This document shows positions 1 through 6,711 of a stretch of DNA of 13,177 bases, in pieces. The notes under the pieces are model-generated. The model had not been told where the DNA came from. It made no database searches and saw only the letters and a program-made list of their open reading frames with translations. How positions within the stretch are numbered: the first letter of the stretch is position 1; each line of letters begins with the position of its first letter. The position numbers and the translations under genes are program-made. The stretch comes from Cyanobacteria bacterium UBA11153 (GTDB taxonomy: Bacteria > Cyanobacteriota > Cyanobacteriia > Cyanobacteriales > Coleofasciculaceae). Location: contig DOIX01000347.1 in the NCBI GenBank assembly GCA_003511885.1, positions 13,131 to 26,307 on the forward strand. Direction: 5' to 3'.

Positions 1-22
1 GATTGGTTATTTGTGATTGGTT
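1..22. repeat. Short heptamer-type repeat upstream of queA
   Basis: GATTGGTT occurs at 1-8 and 15-22, a spacing of 14 bases or two heptamers. On the other strand the sequence resembles the CCAATAA/CAAATAA heptamers found between cysW and cysA, so it is probably the tail of a cyanobacterial short tandem repeat array cut by the window edge. Confidence 0.4.
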
Positions 23-82
23 GGGCTATTTTTTTTGCGTTTCTCATCTCTCAATTTTCACCCCCCAAAAGGATATTCATCT

Positions 83-1282
83 ATGGATGCCCAGTCTCAA
101 AGCTCAAACCCTGTTAATCAATTAGTAGATTTGTCAGAATCTACTCAAGTATCTGATGGGTTAGAGAAACAGAGGGATATGGACAAATTTGTCTCTAGCT
201 ATGACTACCAACTACCAGAGGAGAGGATTGCCCAAACCCCTTTGATTCCTAGAGATTCTTCTCGTTTACTTGTGGTTAATTCTCCAGCTCACCACCAGGA
301 TCGAATTTTCCGAGATTTACCGCAATTAATTCAGCCCGGAGATCTTTTAATTTTAAATAATACTCGGGTTATTCCAGCTAGACTCTATGGTAGAAAATTG
401 ACTGGCGCACCTGTGGAGGTATTGTTACTGGAGGAGCAAAAAGCTAACTCTTGGCTAGCCCTTGTTAAACCGGGTAGGCGGCTTAAGGTGGGCGCAAAAA
501 TTTTATTTACACCTCGTCAATTTGTTACATCTTCCCCTTTTATTGCTGAAGGAGCTAGTCAAGATACTCTCCCCATTCTCACAGCCGAGATTGTTGCTAG
601 AGATGAGGCGACAAATGGGCGTATATTGCAATTCGATCTACCTTCTGGGGTATCTTTGATAACACTGTTGGAGCAATATGGGGAGATTCCTTTTCCTCCA
701 TATATTACTAATAGCCAAGCTACAGGAGAACAATATCAAACTGTTTATGCGAAAGAGCCAGGTTCAGTTGCAGCACCTACGGCTGGGTTACATTTTACCC
801 CAGAATTGTTACAAGAATGTCGGGAAAGGGGAATTGAGCAAGCTTCGGTAACTTTAAATGTTGGGGTTGGTACTTTTCGTCCTGTGGAAGTGGAACATGT
901 TACCGAGCATATCATGCACGGGGAATGGTTAGAAGTCCCGGCGGCAACTGTGGCAAAGATTCGCAAAACTAAAGCATCGGGCGGGAGAGTGATTGCGGTG
1001 GGGACTACGGCAGTCAGGGCTTTGGAAGGCGCTGCGGCGAGTGGGGAATTGCAGCCTTATTGCGGGAAGACTGAGTTATTTATTTATCCTGGTTATCAGT
1101 GGCGAGTGGTGGAGGGCTTGATTACGAATTTTCACTTGCCTCGCTCTTCGCTGCTGATGTTAGTCAGTGCTTTGATTGGCAGGGAGCGCTTATTGGCATT
1201 GTACCAGGATGCGATCGCACGAAATTATCGTTTTTACTCCTTTGGCGATGCGATGTTGATTTTGCCAGAGGCTGTCAGATAG
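83..1282 (+). CDS. queA: S-adenosylmethionine:tRNA ribosyltransferase-isomerase
   Basis: QueA transfers and isomerises the ribosyl part of S-adenosylmethionine onto preQ1 in tRNA, giving epoxyqueuosine at the wobble position of GUN anticodons; it is cytosolic. The whole family signature is present: [14 protein letters not shown] and RDSSRLLVV near the N-terminus, [79 protein letters not shown], and the C-terminal [22 protein letters not shown]. Start choice is open. ATG 83 has a GGA nine bases upstream and gives 399 residues with a serine-rich, non-conserved 32-residue leader. ATG 179 gives 367 residues, closer to the usual length of about 350, but AGAGGG sits only two bases before it. Reading further up to 17 is possible but lacks a ribosome site. 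The gene stands alone. Identity is very sure, the start less so. Confidence 0.96.
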   Translation: MDAQSQSSNPVNQLVDLSESTQVSDGLEKQRDMDKFVSSYDYQLPEERIAQTPLIPRDSSRLLVVNSPAHHQDRIFRDLPQLIQPGDLLILNNTRVIPARLYGRKLTGAPVEVLLLEEQKANSWLALVKPGRRLKVGAKILFTPRQFVTSSPFIAEGASQDTLPILTAEIVARDEATNGRILQFDLPSGVSLITLLEQYGEIPFPPYITNSQATGEQYQTVYAKEPGSVAAPTAGLHFTPELLQECRERGIEQASVTLNVGVGTFRPVEVEHVTEHIMHGEWLEVPAATVAKIRKTKASGGRVIAVGTTAVRALEGAAASGELQPYCGKTELFIYPGYQWRVVEGLITNFHLPRSSLLMLVSALIGRERLLALYQDAIARNYRFYSFGDAMLILPEAVR

Positions 1283-1378
1283 GGAATACTGAATGGGGAA
1301 TAGCTGGTATAACTATATTTTATTTCTGTTCTTCTGTTCAACCTTTCTCCTGACAAAGGGGGCTACTTTTAATTAAAG

Positions 1379-1401
1379 CCTCTCTCCTTGTAGGAGAGAG
1401 G
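1379..1401 (+). terminator. Stem-loop after queA
   Basis: Nine-base perfect arms (CCTCTCTCC at 1379-1387 and GGAGAGAGG at 1393-1401) enclose a five-base loop. It lies 97 bases past the queA stop. There is no T run after it, so it may be a dispersed hairpin repeat rather than a true intrinsic terminator. Apart from this hairpin and the DUF29 remnant, I see nothing in 1283-1649. Confidence 0.4.
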
Positions 1402-1449
1402 TTTGGAGAGAGGTTAAAACTCTACCGTAGAAAAATGAGGATCGCTATA

Positions 1450-1629
1450 TAACTCAAAACAAGTCCTAGTCTCAAAAGATATTTACAGGATAATTTTGCA
1501 ACTGAATATAGCTATGCTCGGAAGCTATTTCTCAAAAATAGCGAACTAGATCCTGCTTTAATACCCGAACAACCATTTTTTACTATCGAGCGAGCTTTAG
1601 ATGAAGATTGGTTGCCTTATCGGTTATAG
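1450..1629 (+). pseudogene. 3' remnant of a DUF29 gene
   Basis: Translating from 1456 gives a 57-residue peptide beginning KTSPSLKRYLQD and ending ALDEDWLPYRL before the TAG at 1627-1629. It matches the C-terminus of the intact DUF29 protein at 8983-9453 in 41 of 53 positions, counted by hand, without gaps. There is no start codon, and the codon aligned with an arginine of the intact copy is a TAA stop (1450-1452). Upstream of that the similarity ends, so about two thirds of the gene is missing. It therefore cannot make a DUF29 protein. The reading frame of the remnant is still open, which suggests either a fairly recent truncation or too short a stretch to have gathered stops. Confidence 0.85.
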
Positions 1630-1649
1630 AAACTACCAATTTATCTCCT

Positions 1650-2168
1650 CTATAATATAGCTGGCATAAAGCTATAAATCAGTCCAAACAAGACAAAAAA
1701 AGTGAACGCTACATAGATCCAATCTCTTTGTTGCAGGAAAGTCAATAAAGAAACAGCCACTCGCAGAATTGGAGTAGCAACTAGTAGCAAAAGCCCAAAT
1801 TGAATGATGCCACGGTAGCTTCCTGACAAAACCGCTGTCACCACACCATTTAGCGATCGCAACTTTGATGGTTCCCCTCGAAAAACCTCGTATTCAGCAG
1901 GTTGTAAACCATGACGCTTTAAGTAAAGAATGCTTCCTAATAATAGGACAAAGCTAGCGATAGTAACTCCGTATTTAAGTAGATGGCTGAGTAACTGTGC
2001 CAGCGATCCCATCCCTAATATCTCAGATTGCTTATCCTCACAAATAACAGGATATTTATCAGGTATATCTTCCAGGGCAATATCCTGTATTTCTGGTAAC
2101 ACTTCCCTAACTTCACATTCTAATATTACTGACCCAATATACTCGGGATCGTCATTCAATTCATCCAT
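1650..2168 (-). CDS. DUF1634 family membrane protein
   Basis: A 172-residue protein whose C-terminal part fits DUF1634 (function unknown), a family commonly found beside TauE/SafE permeases. Three hydrophobic segments are visible, near residues 67-83 (VTIASFVLLLGSILYL), 120-142 (IIQFGLLLLVATPILRVAV) and 150-168 (WIYVAFTFFVLFGLIY). ATPILRVAVS followed by RDWIYVAFT looks like the family core. The first 60 residues are an acidic, hydrophilic extension that would lie outside the membrane. ATG 2168 begins one base after the TAG stop of the upstream permease gene, so the two are almost certainly translationally coupled; GTG 2180 and TTG 2183 are alternative starts overlapping it. It probably works as a partner of the permease. 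The family call rests on recognition, not a search. Confidence 0.8.
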   Translation of the reverse strand: MDELNDDPEYIGSVILECEVREVLPEIQDIALEDIPDKYPVICEDKQSEILGMGSLAQLLSHLLKYGVTIASFVLLLGSILYLKRHGLQPAEYEVFRGEPSKLRSLNGVVTAVLSGSYRGIIQFGLLLLVATPILRVAVSLLTFLQQRDWIYVAFTFFVLFGLIYSFMPAIL

Positions 2169-2169
2169 A

Positions 2170-3012
2170 CTAAACCGCACCAATTAGACTAGTGTATATC
2201 ATCTTCAATGCCATTAAAACAAGGAGAATACTGAAAATTATTTTCAGTATTTTTGTTTTCGCTCCCATGAGAATACCTGCCCCCAAAAAAGCACCAGGGA
2301 GTACCCCCAATATTACTGGCATTGACAATCCCGGATCGATATAACCCCGCGCTAAATAAACTCCAACTGATGCTGTTGCTGTTACACCAATCGTAAAATT
2401 ACTGGTAGTTGTAGCTACTTTAAATGGAATCCCCATAACTCGATCCATTGATAATACATTAAATGCACCTGAACCAATCCCAAGTAAACCAGAACTTATT
2501 CCAGCTATCCACATTAGGATAAAACCAAATAATGGAGATTGAACCTGATAAGAAGTTACTCCATCAGAAGTTGGATAAGTTCCATTTAGTTTTAAAAGAT
2601 TAACCAGATAGTTTTGGGAAGCGCTAGCAATTTTCCCGTCTTCTGGCTGAGGTTGCTGTGATAAATATCCTGAATAAAGTAAAACAATAGCAAGTACAAT
2701 ACCCAGGGCTTTAACCGAAACAAAAGTAGCAATTAAAGCGCCAACTATCGCGCCAATTGTTGTTGCTACTTCTAAAAACATAGCTAGGCGTAAATTTGTA
2801 AATCCTCTACTGATGTAGGGAGATGCGGCAGCACAGGAAGTAGCAATAACGGAAACTAAAGAAGCACCAATAGCGTATCGGATATCAACGCCAAATACTG
2901 AGGTTAATAGGGGCACAATTACTACTCCACCTCCCAAACCCGTTATCGCGCCAATAAAGCCAGCGACAAAGGAGCAAATCCAAACTAGTAAGGTAAATTC
3001 TAAGATGTTCAA
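2170..3012 (-). CDS. TauE/SafE (TSUP) family permease
   Basis: A 280-residue polytopic protein of the TSUP/TauE/SafE family, members of which move sulfite, sulfoacetate, taurine-derived or other small anions across the plasma membrane. The two-fold internal repeat is clear: GFIGAITGLGGGVVIVPLL at residues 18-36 and GISSGLLGIGSGAFNVLSM at 171-189, each opening a four-helix half. A polar loop of about 45 residues (118-162) links the halves. The start is TTG 3012: the next in-frame ATG would delete the first helix and its GLGGG motif, and a stop lies 21 bases upstream of the TTG. No strong ribosome site is visible. The gene is followed at once by the DUF1634 gene and lies downstream of cysA in the same orientation, which suggests a sulfur oxyanion substrate, but the sequence cannot decide the substrate. 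Confidence 0.88.
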   Translation of the reverse strand: MNILEFTLLVWICSFVAGFIGAITGLGGGVVIVPLLTSVFGVDIRYAIGASLVSVIATSCAAASPYISRGFTNLRLAMFLEVATTIGAIVGALIATFVSVKALGIVLAIVLLYSGYLSQQPQPEDGKIASASQNYLVNLLKLNGTYPTSDGVTSYQVQSPLFGFILMWIAGISSGLLGIGSGAFNVLSMDRVMGIPFKVATTTSNFTIGVTATASVGVYLARGYIDPGLSMPVILGVLPGAFLGAGILMGAKTKILKIIFSILLVLMALKMIYTSLIGAV

Positions 3013-3023
3013 ATTTATAGCTG

Positions 3024-3047
3024 TTGACAGTTAACACTTGACAGTTA
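3024..3047. repeat. Heptamer-type direct repeat TTGACAGTTA x2
   Basis: TTGACAGTTA occurs at 3024-3033 and 3038-3047, period 14 (two heptamers: TTGACAG TTAACAC TTGACAG TTATAGC). It sits directly upstream of the TTG start of the permease gene, so it forms part of its leader. Confidence 0.6.
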
Positions 3048-3111
3048 TAGCCATATTCATCAAACCCCTATTCAGCAATGGTTTAAGCCTCTCTTCACGA
3101 TCTTATTTATG

Positions 3112-3219
3112 TATAGCACCACGCCTTGAGATTAGGACGTTTTGATCCCCCCTAACCCCCCTTAAAAAAGGGGGAATAAGCCCAAAGAGAATGTCCTAAT
3201 CTATATTTGTACTGCTATA
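3112..3219. mobile_element. MITE-like inverted-repeat element
   Basis: A 108-base element with imperfect 27-base terminal inverted repeats. The left arm 3112-3138 and the reverse complement of 3193-3219 share TATAGCA, then ten poorly conserved bases, then AGATTAGGAC, 20 of 27 positions in all. The interior holds CCCCCCTT and AAAAAAGGGGG (3156-3174), which form a second hairpin. Both ends are TA-rich (TA|TAGCA ... TGCTA|TA), which would fit a TA target duplication as made by IS630/Tc1-mariner-type transposases. It has no coding capacity. It lies between cysA and the TauE/SafE gene. The family assignment is inference; the palindrome is directly visible. Confidence 0.6.
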
Positions 3220-3257
3220 TATACCGATAGGACGGCTGCTATATATATTGGATAGGA
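3214..3257. repeat. 24-base imperfect tandem duplication
   Basis: GCTATATATACCGATAGGA (from 3214) is repeated as GCTATATATATTGGATAGGA-like sequence from 3238, period 24, with 17 of the first 19 bases the same. It abuts the right end of the inverted-repeat element. Confidence 0.55.
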
Positions 3258-3267
3258 GAATCAGCAA

Positions 3268-3290
3268 ACAAGGGGATGGTAGCCCCTTGT
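3268..3290 (-). terminator. Stem-loop downstream of cysA
   Basis: Eight-base perfect arms (ACAAGGGG at 3268-3275 and CCCCTTGT at 3283-3290) with a seven-base loop. It lies 40 bases past the cysA stop on the - strand. T-rich tracts follow on both strands (TTTG on -, CTTTT on +). It is a likely end for at least part of the sulfate operon transcripts, which would separate the TauE/SafE pair into its own unit. Confidence 0.55.
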
Positions 3291-3330
3291 CTTTTAAGGC
3301 AATCGAGTTAAGCAGATTAGGTGATAATTC

Positions 3331-4362
3331 TTAAGCTGCTTGATAATTTGTCCCAGCTACCCCAGCAAATGATTTAACATCTTTGGGTTTAATAAATACT
3401 CGTTGCCCTGCTTCAAGTTCAAGTTCAGAAAACTGTTGGCGACTCAAGTTAGCTACAACAACCTCATTATCTGGTAAAGCAAGTTCTACTTGAATTTCCC
3501 AACCCAAATGGATTACTCGTTTGACAACTGCACCCGCACTTACACCGTTAGGAGAGGTTTGAATATGAATATCATGAGGACGAACAAAAATCTCAGAATG
3601 AGATGGTTGTAATCCATTATCCCGGCATAAAAGAGTATGACTAGGTAACACATTCACTGGACCAATAAAACTCATTACAAATGGAGTAGCTGGACGATCG
3701 TAAATTTGGGCAGGGGTTCCTACTTGCTCAATTCGCCCCTGATTCATCACCACAATTTCATCTGCGACTTCCATTGCTTCCTCTTGATCGTGGGTAACAA
3801 AAATACTGGTAACATGGACATCTTCATGAAGCCGACGCAACCAAGCCCGTAATTCTTTCCGCACTTTAGCATCAAGTGCGCCAAAGGGTTCATCTAATAA
3901 TAATACTTGAGGTTGTACAGCTAAAGCACGAGCCAGAGCAACCCGCTGACGTTGACCTCCAGAAAGTTGAGATGGATAGCGATCTCCTAATCCTTGTAAT
4001 TGGATTAATTCTAGCAATTCTTCTACTCTTTCTTTGACAAACTTCCGGTTACGCTTGCGAATATCCAAACCAAAAGCAATATTTTGGCGGATAGTCATGT
4101 GTTTAAACAAAGCATAGTGTTGAAATACAAACCCAATATTCCGCTTGCTAACATCAAGGTGAGTCGTATCCTCACCGTTAATGATAATCGATCCGCTATC
4201 TGGTTCTTCCAAACCTGCGATCGCGCGTAGTAAAGTAGATTTACCTGAGCCTGAAGGTCCTAATAGTGCAACTAAGCTACCTTCTTTGACTGTCAGGCTA
4301 ACTTTATCTAATGCTTTGAAATTACCGAAATCTTTGGATATGTTGTTAACAATGATACTCAT
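3331..4362 (-). CDS. cysA: Sulfate ABC transporter ATP-binding protein CysA
   Basis: This is the ATPase that powers sulfate/thiosulfate import, bound to the inner face of the plasma membrane through CysT and CysW. All ABC motifs are intact in the 343-residue product: Walker [10 protein letters not shown] (35-43), Q-loop Q81, signature [15 protein letters not shown] (133-147), Walker B VLLLDEP (153-159) with catalytic E158, D-loop GALD, and H-loop H191. A C-terminal regulatory TOBE-like region covers about 240-335, normal for CysA. ATG 4362 is preceded by AGGAA seven bases upstream. It is the last gene of sbpA-NIL-cysT-cysW-cysA; a 116-base gap filled with heptamer repeats separates it from cysW. 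The ATPase call is certain; sulfate specificity follows from the neighbours. Confidence 0.96.
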   Translation of the reverse strand: MSIIVNNISKDFGNFKALDKVSLTVKEGSLVALLGPSGSGKSTLLRAIAGLEEPDSGSIIINGEDTTHLDVSKRNIGFVFQHYALFKHMTIRQNIAFGLDIRKRNRKFVKERVEELLELIQLQGLGDRYPSQLSGGQRQRVALARALAVQPQVLLLDEPFGALDAKVRKELRAWLRRLHEDVHVTSIFVTHDQEEAMEVADEIVVMNQGRIEQVGTPAQIYDRPATPFVMSFIGPVNVLPSHTLLCRDNGLQPSHSEIFVRPHDIHIQTSPNGVSAGAVVKRVIHLGWEIQVELALPDNEVVVANLSRQQFSELELEAGQRVFIKPKDVKSFAGVAGTNYQAA

Positions 4363-4386
4363 AATGATTCCTGTTGTTGTTTGTTC

Positions 4387-4478
4387 TTAGTTGTTAGTTG
4401 TTAGTTGTTTGTTGTTAGTTGTTAGTTGTTTTTTTTTTCGGAAGCCAACAACCAATAACCAATAACAAATAACAATTA
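4387..4478. repeat. Inverted heptamer arrays between cysW and cysA
   Basis: Six tandem heptamers on the + strand (TTAGTTG at 4387, 4394, 4401, 4415 and 4422, with a TTTGTTG variant at 4408) are followed by ten T and a short spacer. Then come four A/C-rich heptamers (CCAACAA 4445, CCAATAA 4452 and 4459, CAAATAA 4466). The two arrays are roughly complementary, so the cysW-cysA transcript could fold into a long imperfect hairpin here. Cyanobacterial short tandem repeats of seven bases are a known class. Confidence 0.8.
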
Positions 4479-5309
4479 TCAATGGACATTACCAGTACGA
4501 CGTTCTAGAATTTCCTTAAGAACTAGGGTTACTACTGCTAATAATCCTAGAATGGCTGCTGCACCAAAGGCGGCTTCAGTTTGATAATTTTTGTAAGCAT
4601 GTTCTACAAATAAAGGTAAAGTCAGAGTTTTCGCCATAATGCTGCCAGATACAACTGAAACTGCACCGAATTCTCCCATTGCTCTAGCATTAGTTAATAG
4701 TACTCCATAAAGTAAGCCCCAACGAATATTAGGTAAAGTTACTCTCCAGAAAATTTGCCAGTCATTTGCACCTAATATCCGTGCAGCTTCTTCTTGATCC
4801 GAACCCATTTCCTCCAAGACGGGAATAACTTCTCTGGCGACAAAAGGTAAGGTAACAAAAATCGTGGCAATTATCATTCCTGGCAGTGCAAAAATGATCT
4901 TAAAGTTGATGCTTTCCAGGAAAGGACCAAACCAGCCATTTCGTCCGTAAAGTAATACAATCATTAAACCAGCCACTACAGGGGAGATGGCAAAGGGTAG
5001 GTCAATTATACTAATTAATAATGCTCTACCTCGGAATTGGTTTCGGGCAATTACCCACGCAGTACAAAGTCCAAAGACTGTATTGAGCGGAAGTGCGATC
5101 GCAGTAATAATTAAGGTTAAACTTACTGCGTGGAGAAATTCTCTGCTGCTGGTTGCAGTTAAGAATGGTTGTATTCCTTTGTGGAAGGCTTCGTAGAATA
5201 CGGCGGCTGCGGGGATGAATAATACTAGGAGGAGGTAGGCGATGGCAATACTAATTAAGATGGTTTTGCCGGAGGGTAGTTTGGGGATGGTTGGTGTGTG
5301 AGAGGGCAT
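4479..5309 (-). CDS. cysW: Sulfate ABC transporter permease CysW
   Basis: CysW is one of the two membrane subunits of the sulfate importer. The 276-residue product has about six hydrophobic helices and the permease EAA loop that docks on CysA, EEAARILGANDWQIFWRVTLP, with its core at residues 173-181. The segments DLPFAISPVVAGLMIVLLYG and ARAMGEFGAVSVVSG are typical of CysW and distinguish it from CysT. ATG 5309 is chosen because it starts the conserved region; an upstream TTG at 5345 would add residues encoded by the CTTTGCG repeat array and is unlikely. No Shine-Dalgarno sequence is seen: the bases before the ATG are an A run (the plus-strand T run 5309-5316). The gene follows cysT by 64 bases. 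Confidence 0.95.
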   Translation of the reverse strand: MPSHTPTIPKLPSGKTILISIAIAYLLLVLFIPAAAVFYEAFHKGIQPFLTATSSREFLHAVSLTLIITAIALPLNTVFGLCTAWVIARNQFRGRALLISIIDLPFAISPVVAGLMIVLLYGRNGWFGPFLESINFKIIFALPGMIIATIFVTLPFVAREVIPVLEEMGSDQEEAARILGANDWQIFWRVTLPNIRWGLLYGVLLTNARAMGEFGAVSVVSGSIMAKTLTLPLFVEHAYKNYQTEAAFGAAAILGLLAVVTLVLKEILERRTGNVH

Positions 5310-5318
5310 TTTTTTTAA

Positions 5319-5357
5319 CGCAAAGTTTCGCAAAGGTTTTCGCAAAGGTTCGCAAAG
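5319..5357. repeat. CGCAAAG heptamer array upstream of cysW
   Basis: CGCAAAG occurs at 5319, 5329, 5341 and 5351 on the + strand (CTTTGCG on the coding strand) with 3-5 base spacers. It fills most of the cysT-cysW gap and becomes part of the cysW leader. Confidence 0.75.
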
Positions 5358-5373
5358 GGTTTTATGGTAATTT

Positions 5374-6234
5374 TTAGGTTTTTATGGAGTAGCGTCTTCC
5401 CCATTGTTGGAGGCCGTTGATTAGTAGTAGGAGGATGAGGGATACTAGGAGGAGGACTGTGCCGATTACTGTTGCTCCGGCGTAGTCGTATTGTTCTAGT
5501 CTTTGGAAGATTAATACTGGTGCGATTAGGTCTTTGAAGGGTATGCTGGATGATATGAGTACTACTGAGCCGTATTCGCCTACTGCCCTGGAAAATCCTA
5601 GGGCTAATCCGGTGAGTATTGGTGGGATTAATGGGGGTAATAAAACGCGGGTGAATGTTTGGATTTGCGATGCGCCTAATGACCAAGCGGCTTGTTCGAT
5701 TTCTGGTTCCATTTCTTGTAATACTGGTTGGAGTGTTCGCACCATAAATGGTAGGGAAATGAAGAGCATTGCTACAAATACTCCTAGGCGGGTGAAGGCA
5801 ATTTTAATGCCAAATGGAGCAAACAAATGTCCAATCCAACCTTTATCGCTATAAACCGTGGCTAATACTAATCCGGCTACAGATGTTGGTAAAGCAAAGG
5901 GTAAATCTACTGCGGCATCGATTAACTTTTTACCAGGAAATTGATGGCGTACTAATACCCAGGCAACTAGAGTACCCATCACTCCATTTACTAAACCTGC
6001 TGCCAGAGCTGTAATAAAGGTAACATTATAGGCAGATAGGGCAATATCAGCAGTCGCAATTCGCCAAAATTCTTGGGGACCAACCGTAATAGATTTAGTA
6101 ATTAGAGCCGTAATTGGTAAGAGGAGAATTAATACTAAATAAACTACTGTTACCGTCCAAGGCAAAGAAATAGGTAATCGGTAATTCCTAACAGATAATC
6201 CCTCTCTCTTCATCACTAATTTATCATGAGCCAT
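5374..6234 (-). CDS. cysT: Sulfate ABC transporter permease CysT
   Basis: CysT (CysU) is the second membrane subunit of the sulfate importer and pairs with CysW. The product has about six membrane segments, the pair DLPFALPTSVAGLVLATVY and SRAVGEYGSVVLISS typical of CysT, and the CysA-docking loop EQAAWSLGASQIQTFTRVLLP with its core at residues 180-188. ATG 6234 (286 residues) is chosen since GGGAAG lies four bases upstream; ATG 6249 would add five residues but has GAGG directly against it, and ATG 6213 is also possible. It sits between the NIL-domain gene and cysW in the same orientation, with a CTTTGCG repeat array on each side. Confidence 0.95.
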   Translation of the reverse strand: MAHDKLVMKREGLSVRNYRLPISLPWTVTVVYLVLILLLPITALITKSITVGPQEFWRIATADIALSAYNVTFITALAAGLVNGVMGTLVAWVLVRHQFPGKKLIDAAVDLPFALPTSVAGLVLATVYSDKGWIGHLFAPFGIKIAFTRLGVFVAMLFISLPFMVRTLQPVLQEMEPEIEQAAWSLGASQIQTFTRVLLPPLIPPILTGLALGFSRAVGEYGSVVLISSSIPFKDLIAPVLIFQRLEQYDYAGATVIGTVLLLVSLILLLLINGLQQWGRRYSIKT

Positions 6235-6269
6235 ACAACTTCCCACCATCCTCGAACTTACTAAAAACT

Positions 6270-6297
6270 CTTTGCGCCTTCCTTTGCGCTCTTTGCG
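6270..6297. repeat. CTTTGCG heptamer array upstream of cysT
   Basis: CTTTGCG occurs at 6270, 6282 and 6291 on the + strand, in opposite orientation to the array at 5319-5357. With flanking bases, 6291-6307 is nearly the reverse complement of 5310-5325, so cysT is bracketed by inverted repeats. Confidence 0.75.
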
Positions 6298-6334
6298 TTT
6301 AAAAAAATCTTATTCTCATCGACAATACCACAGC

Positions 6335-6649
6335 CTACCAACCATCTCGATCAGAAGTCGATTCCTGCCATACTTCTACATCCAAATCTGAAAGGTATAT
6401 CAATGCGCTATTAATTTGTTTGGGAGAACCTTCAAGTAGTAGATTAAACCAGCCATCGCCTTTGGCATTGGCTCCTAACACTGCGGCACTAATATTTACC
6501 TTTAATCCTTCGCGGGAAATCAGATTGGAAATAACTGGCTCATGATGGTATTGTTCTGGGATTCTAATTCTGATACGAGTTTGAGTTGGTCTAGGATCTT
6601 CAAGATCGCTTTCTGTTTCAATTTCTAAGGTCTGGTTATTGTGAATCAT
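6335..6649 (-). CDS. Stand-alone NIL-domain protein of the sulfate cluster
   Basis: A soluble 104-residue protein. Residues about 20-98 resemble the NIL domain, the ACT-like ligand-binding regulatory domain found at the C-terminus of MetN-type methionine ABC ATPases. Visible signs are the first strand TRIRIRIPEQYHHEPVISNL, the turn EGLKVNISAAVLG, the strand GDGWFNLLLEG, and the closing ALIYLSDLDVEVW. The first 20 residues are acidic and probably disordered. ATG 6649 has an excellent ribosome site, AGGAG six bases upstream. It is embedded between sbpA and cysT in the same orientation, 62 bases after sbpA. A small gene (ssr2439) in this place is known to me from the Synechocystis sulfate cluster. 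A role as sensor or CysA modulator is inference; no experiment is known to me. Confidence 0.85.
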   Translation of the reverse strand: MIHNNQTLEIETESDLEDPRPTQTRIRIRIPEQYHHEPVISNLISREGLKVNISAAVLGANAKGDGWFNLLLEGSPKQINSALIYLSDLDVEVWQESTSDRDGW

Positions 6650-6668
6650 GATAGTCTCCTGGAATTAT

Positions 6669-6682
6669 GGCTAATGGCTAAT
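6669..6682. repeat. GGCTAAT heptamer pair
   Basis: Two tandem copies of GGCTAAT (6669-6675 and 6676-6682) in the gap between sbpA and the NIL-domain gene. This is another short heptamer repeat, with a unit different from those in the other gaps. Confidence 0.55.
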
Positions 6683-6711
6683 TGCTCGACAGACTAATGA
6701 CAGATGAATAA

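Noticed and set aside
1099..1353. 84-residue open frame overlapping the end of queA
   Set aside because: Out of frame with queA, whose conserved C-terminus is intact; it extends into non-coding sequence.
1930..2187. 85-residue open frame on the + strand opposite the DUF1634 gene
   Set aside because: Antisense shadow of a gene with recognisable membrane segments; Ser/Ile-rich and featureless.
4387..4478. Possible CRISPR array
   Set aside because: Units are seven bases, contiguous and without spacers; no cas genes nearby.
5310..5345. Extended cysW start at TTG 5345
   Set aside because: The added residues are encoded by the CTTTGCG repeat array and are not part of the permease family.
5315..5686. 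123-residue open frame on the - strand overlapping the cysT 3' end
   Set aside because: It lies in another frame of the well-supported cysT gene, begins inside it, is rich in Pro/Arg/Thr low-complexity sequence, and runs into the repeat array.
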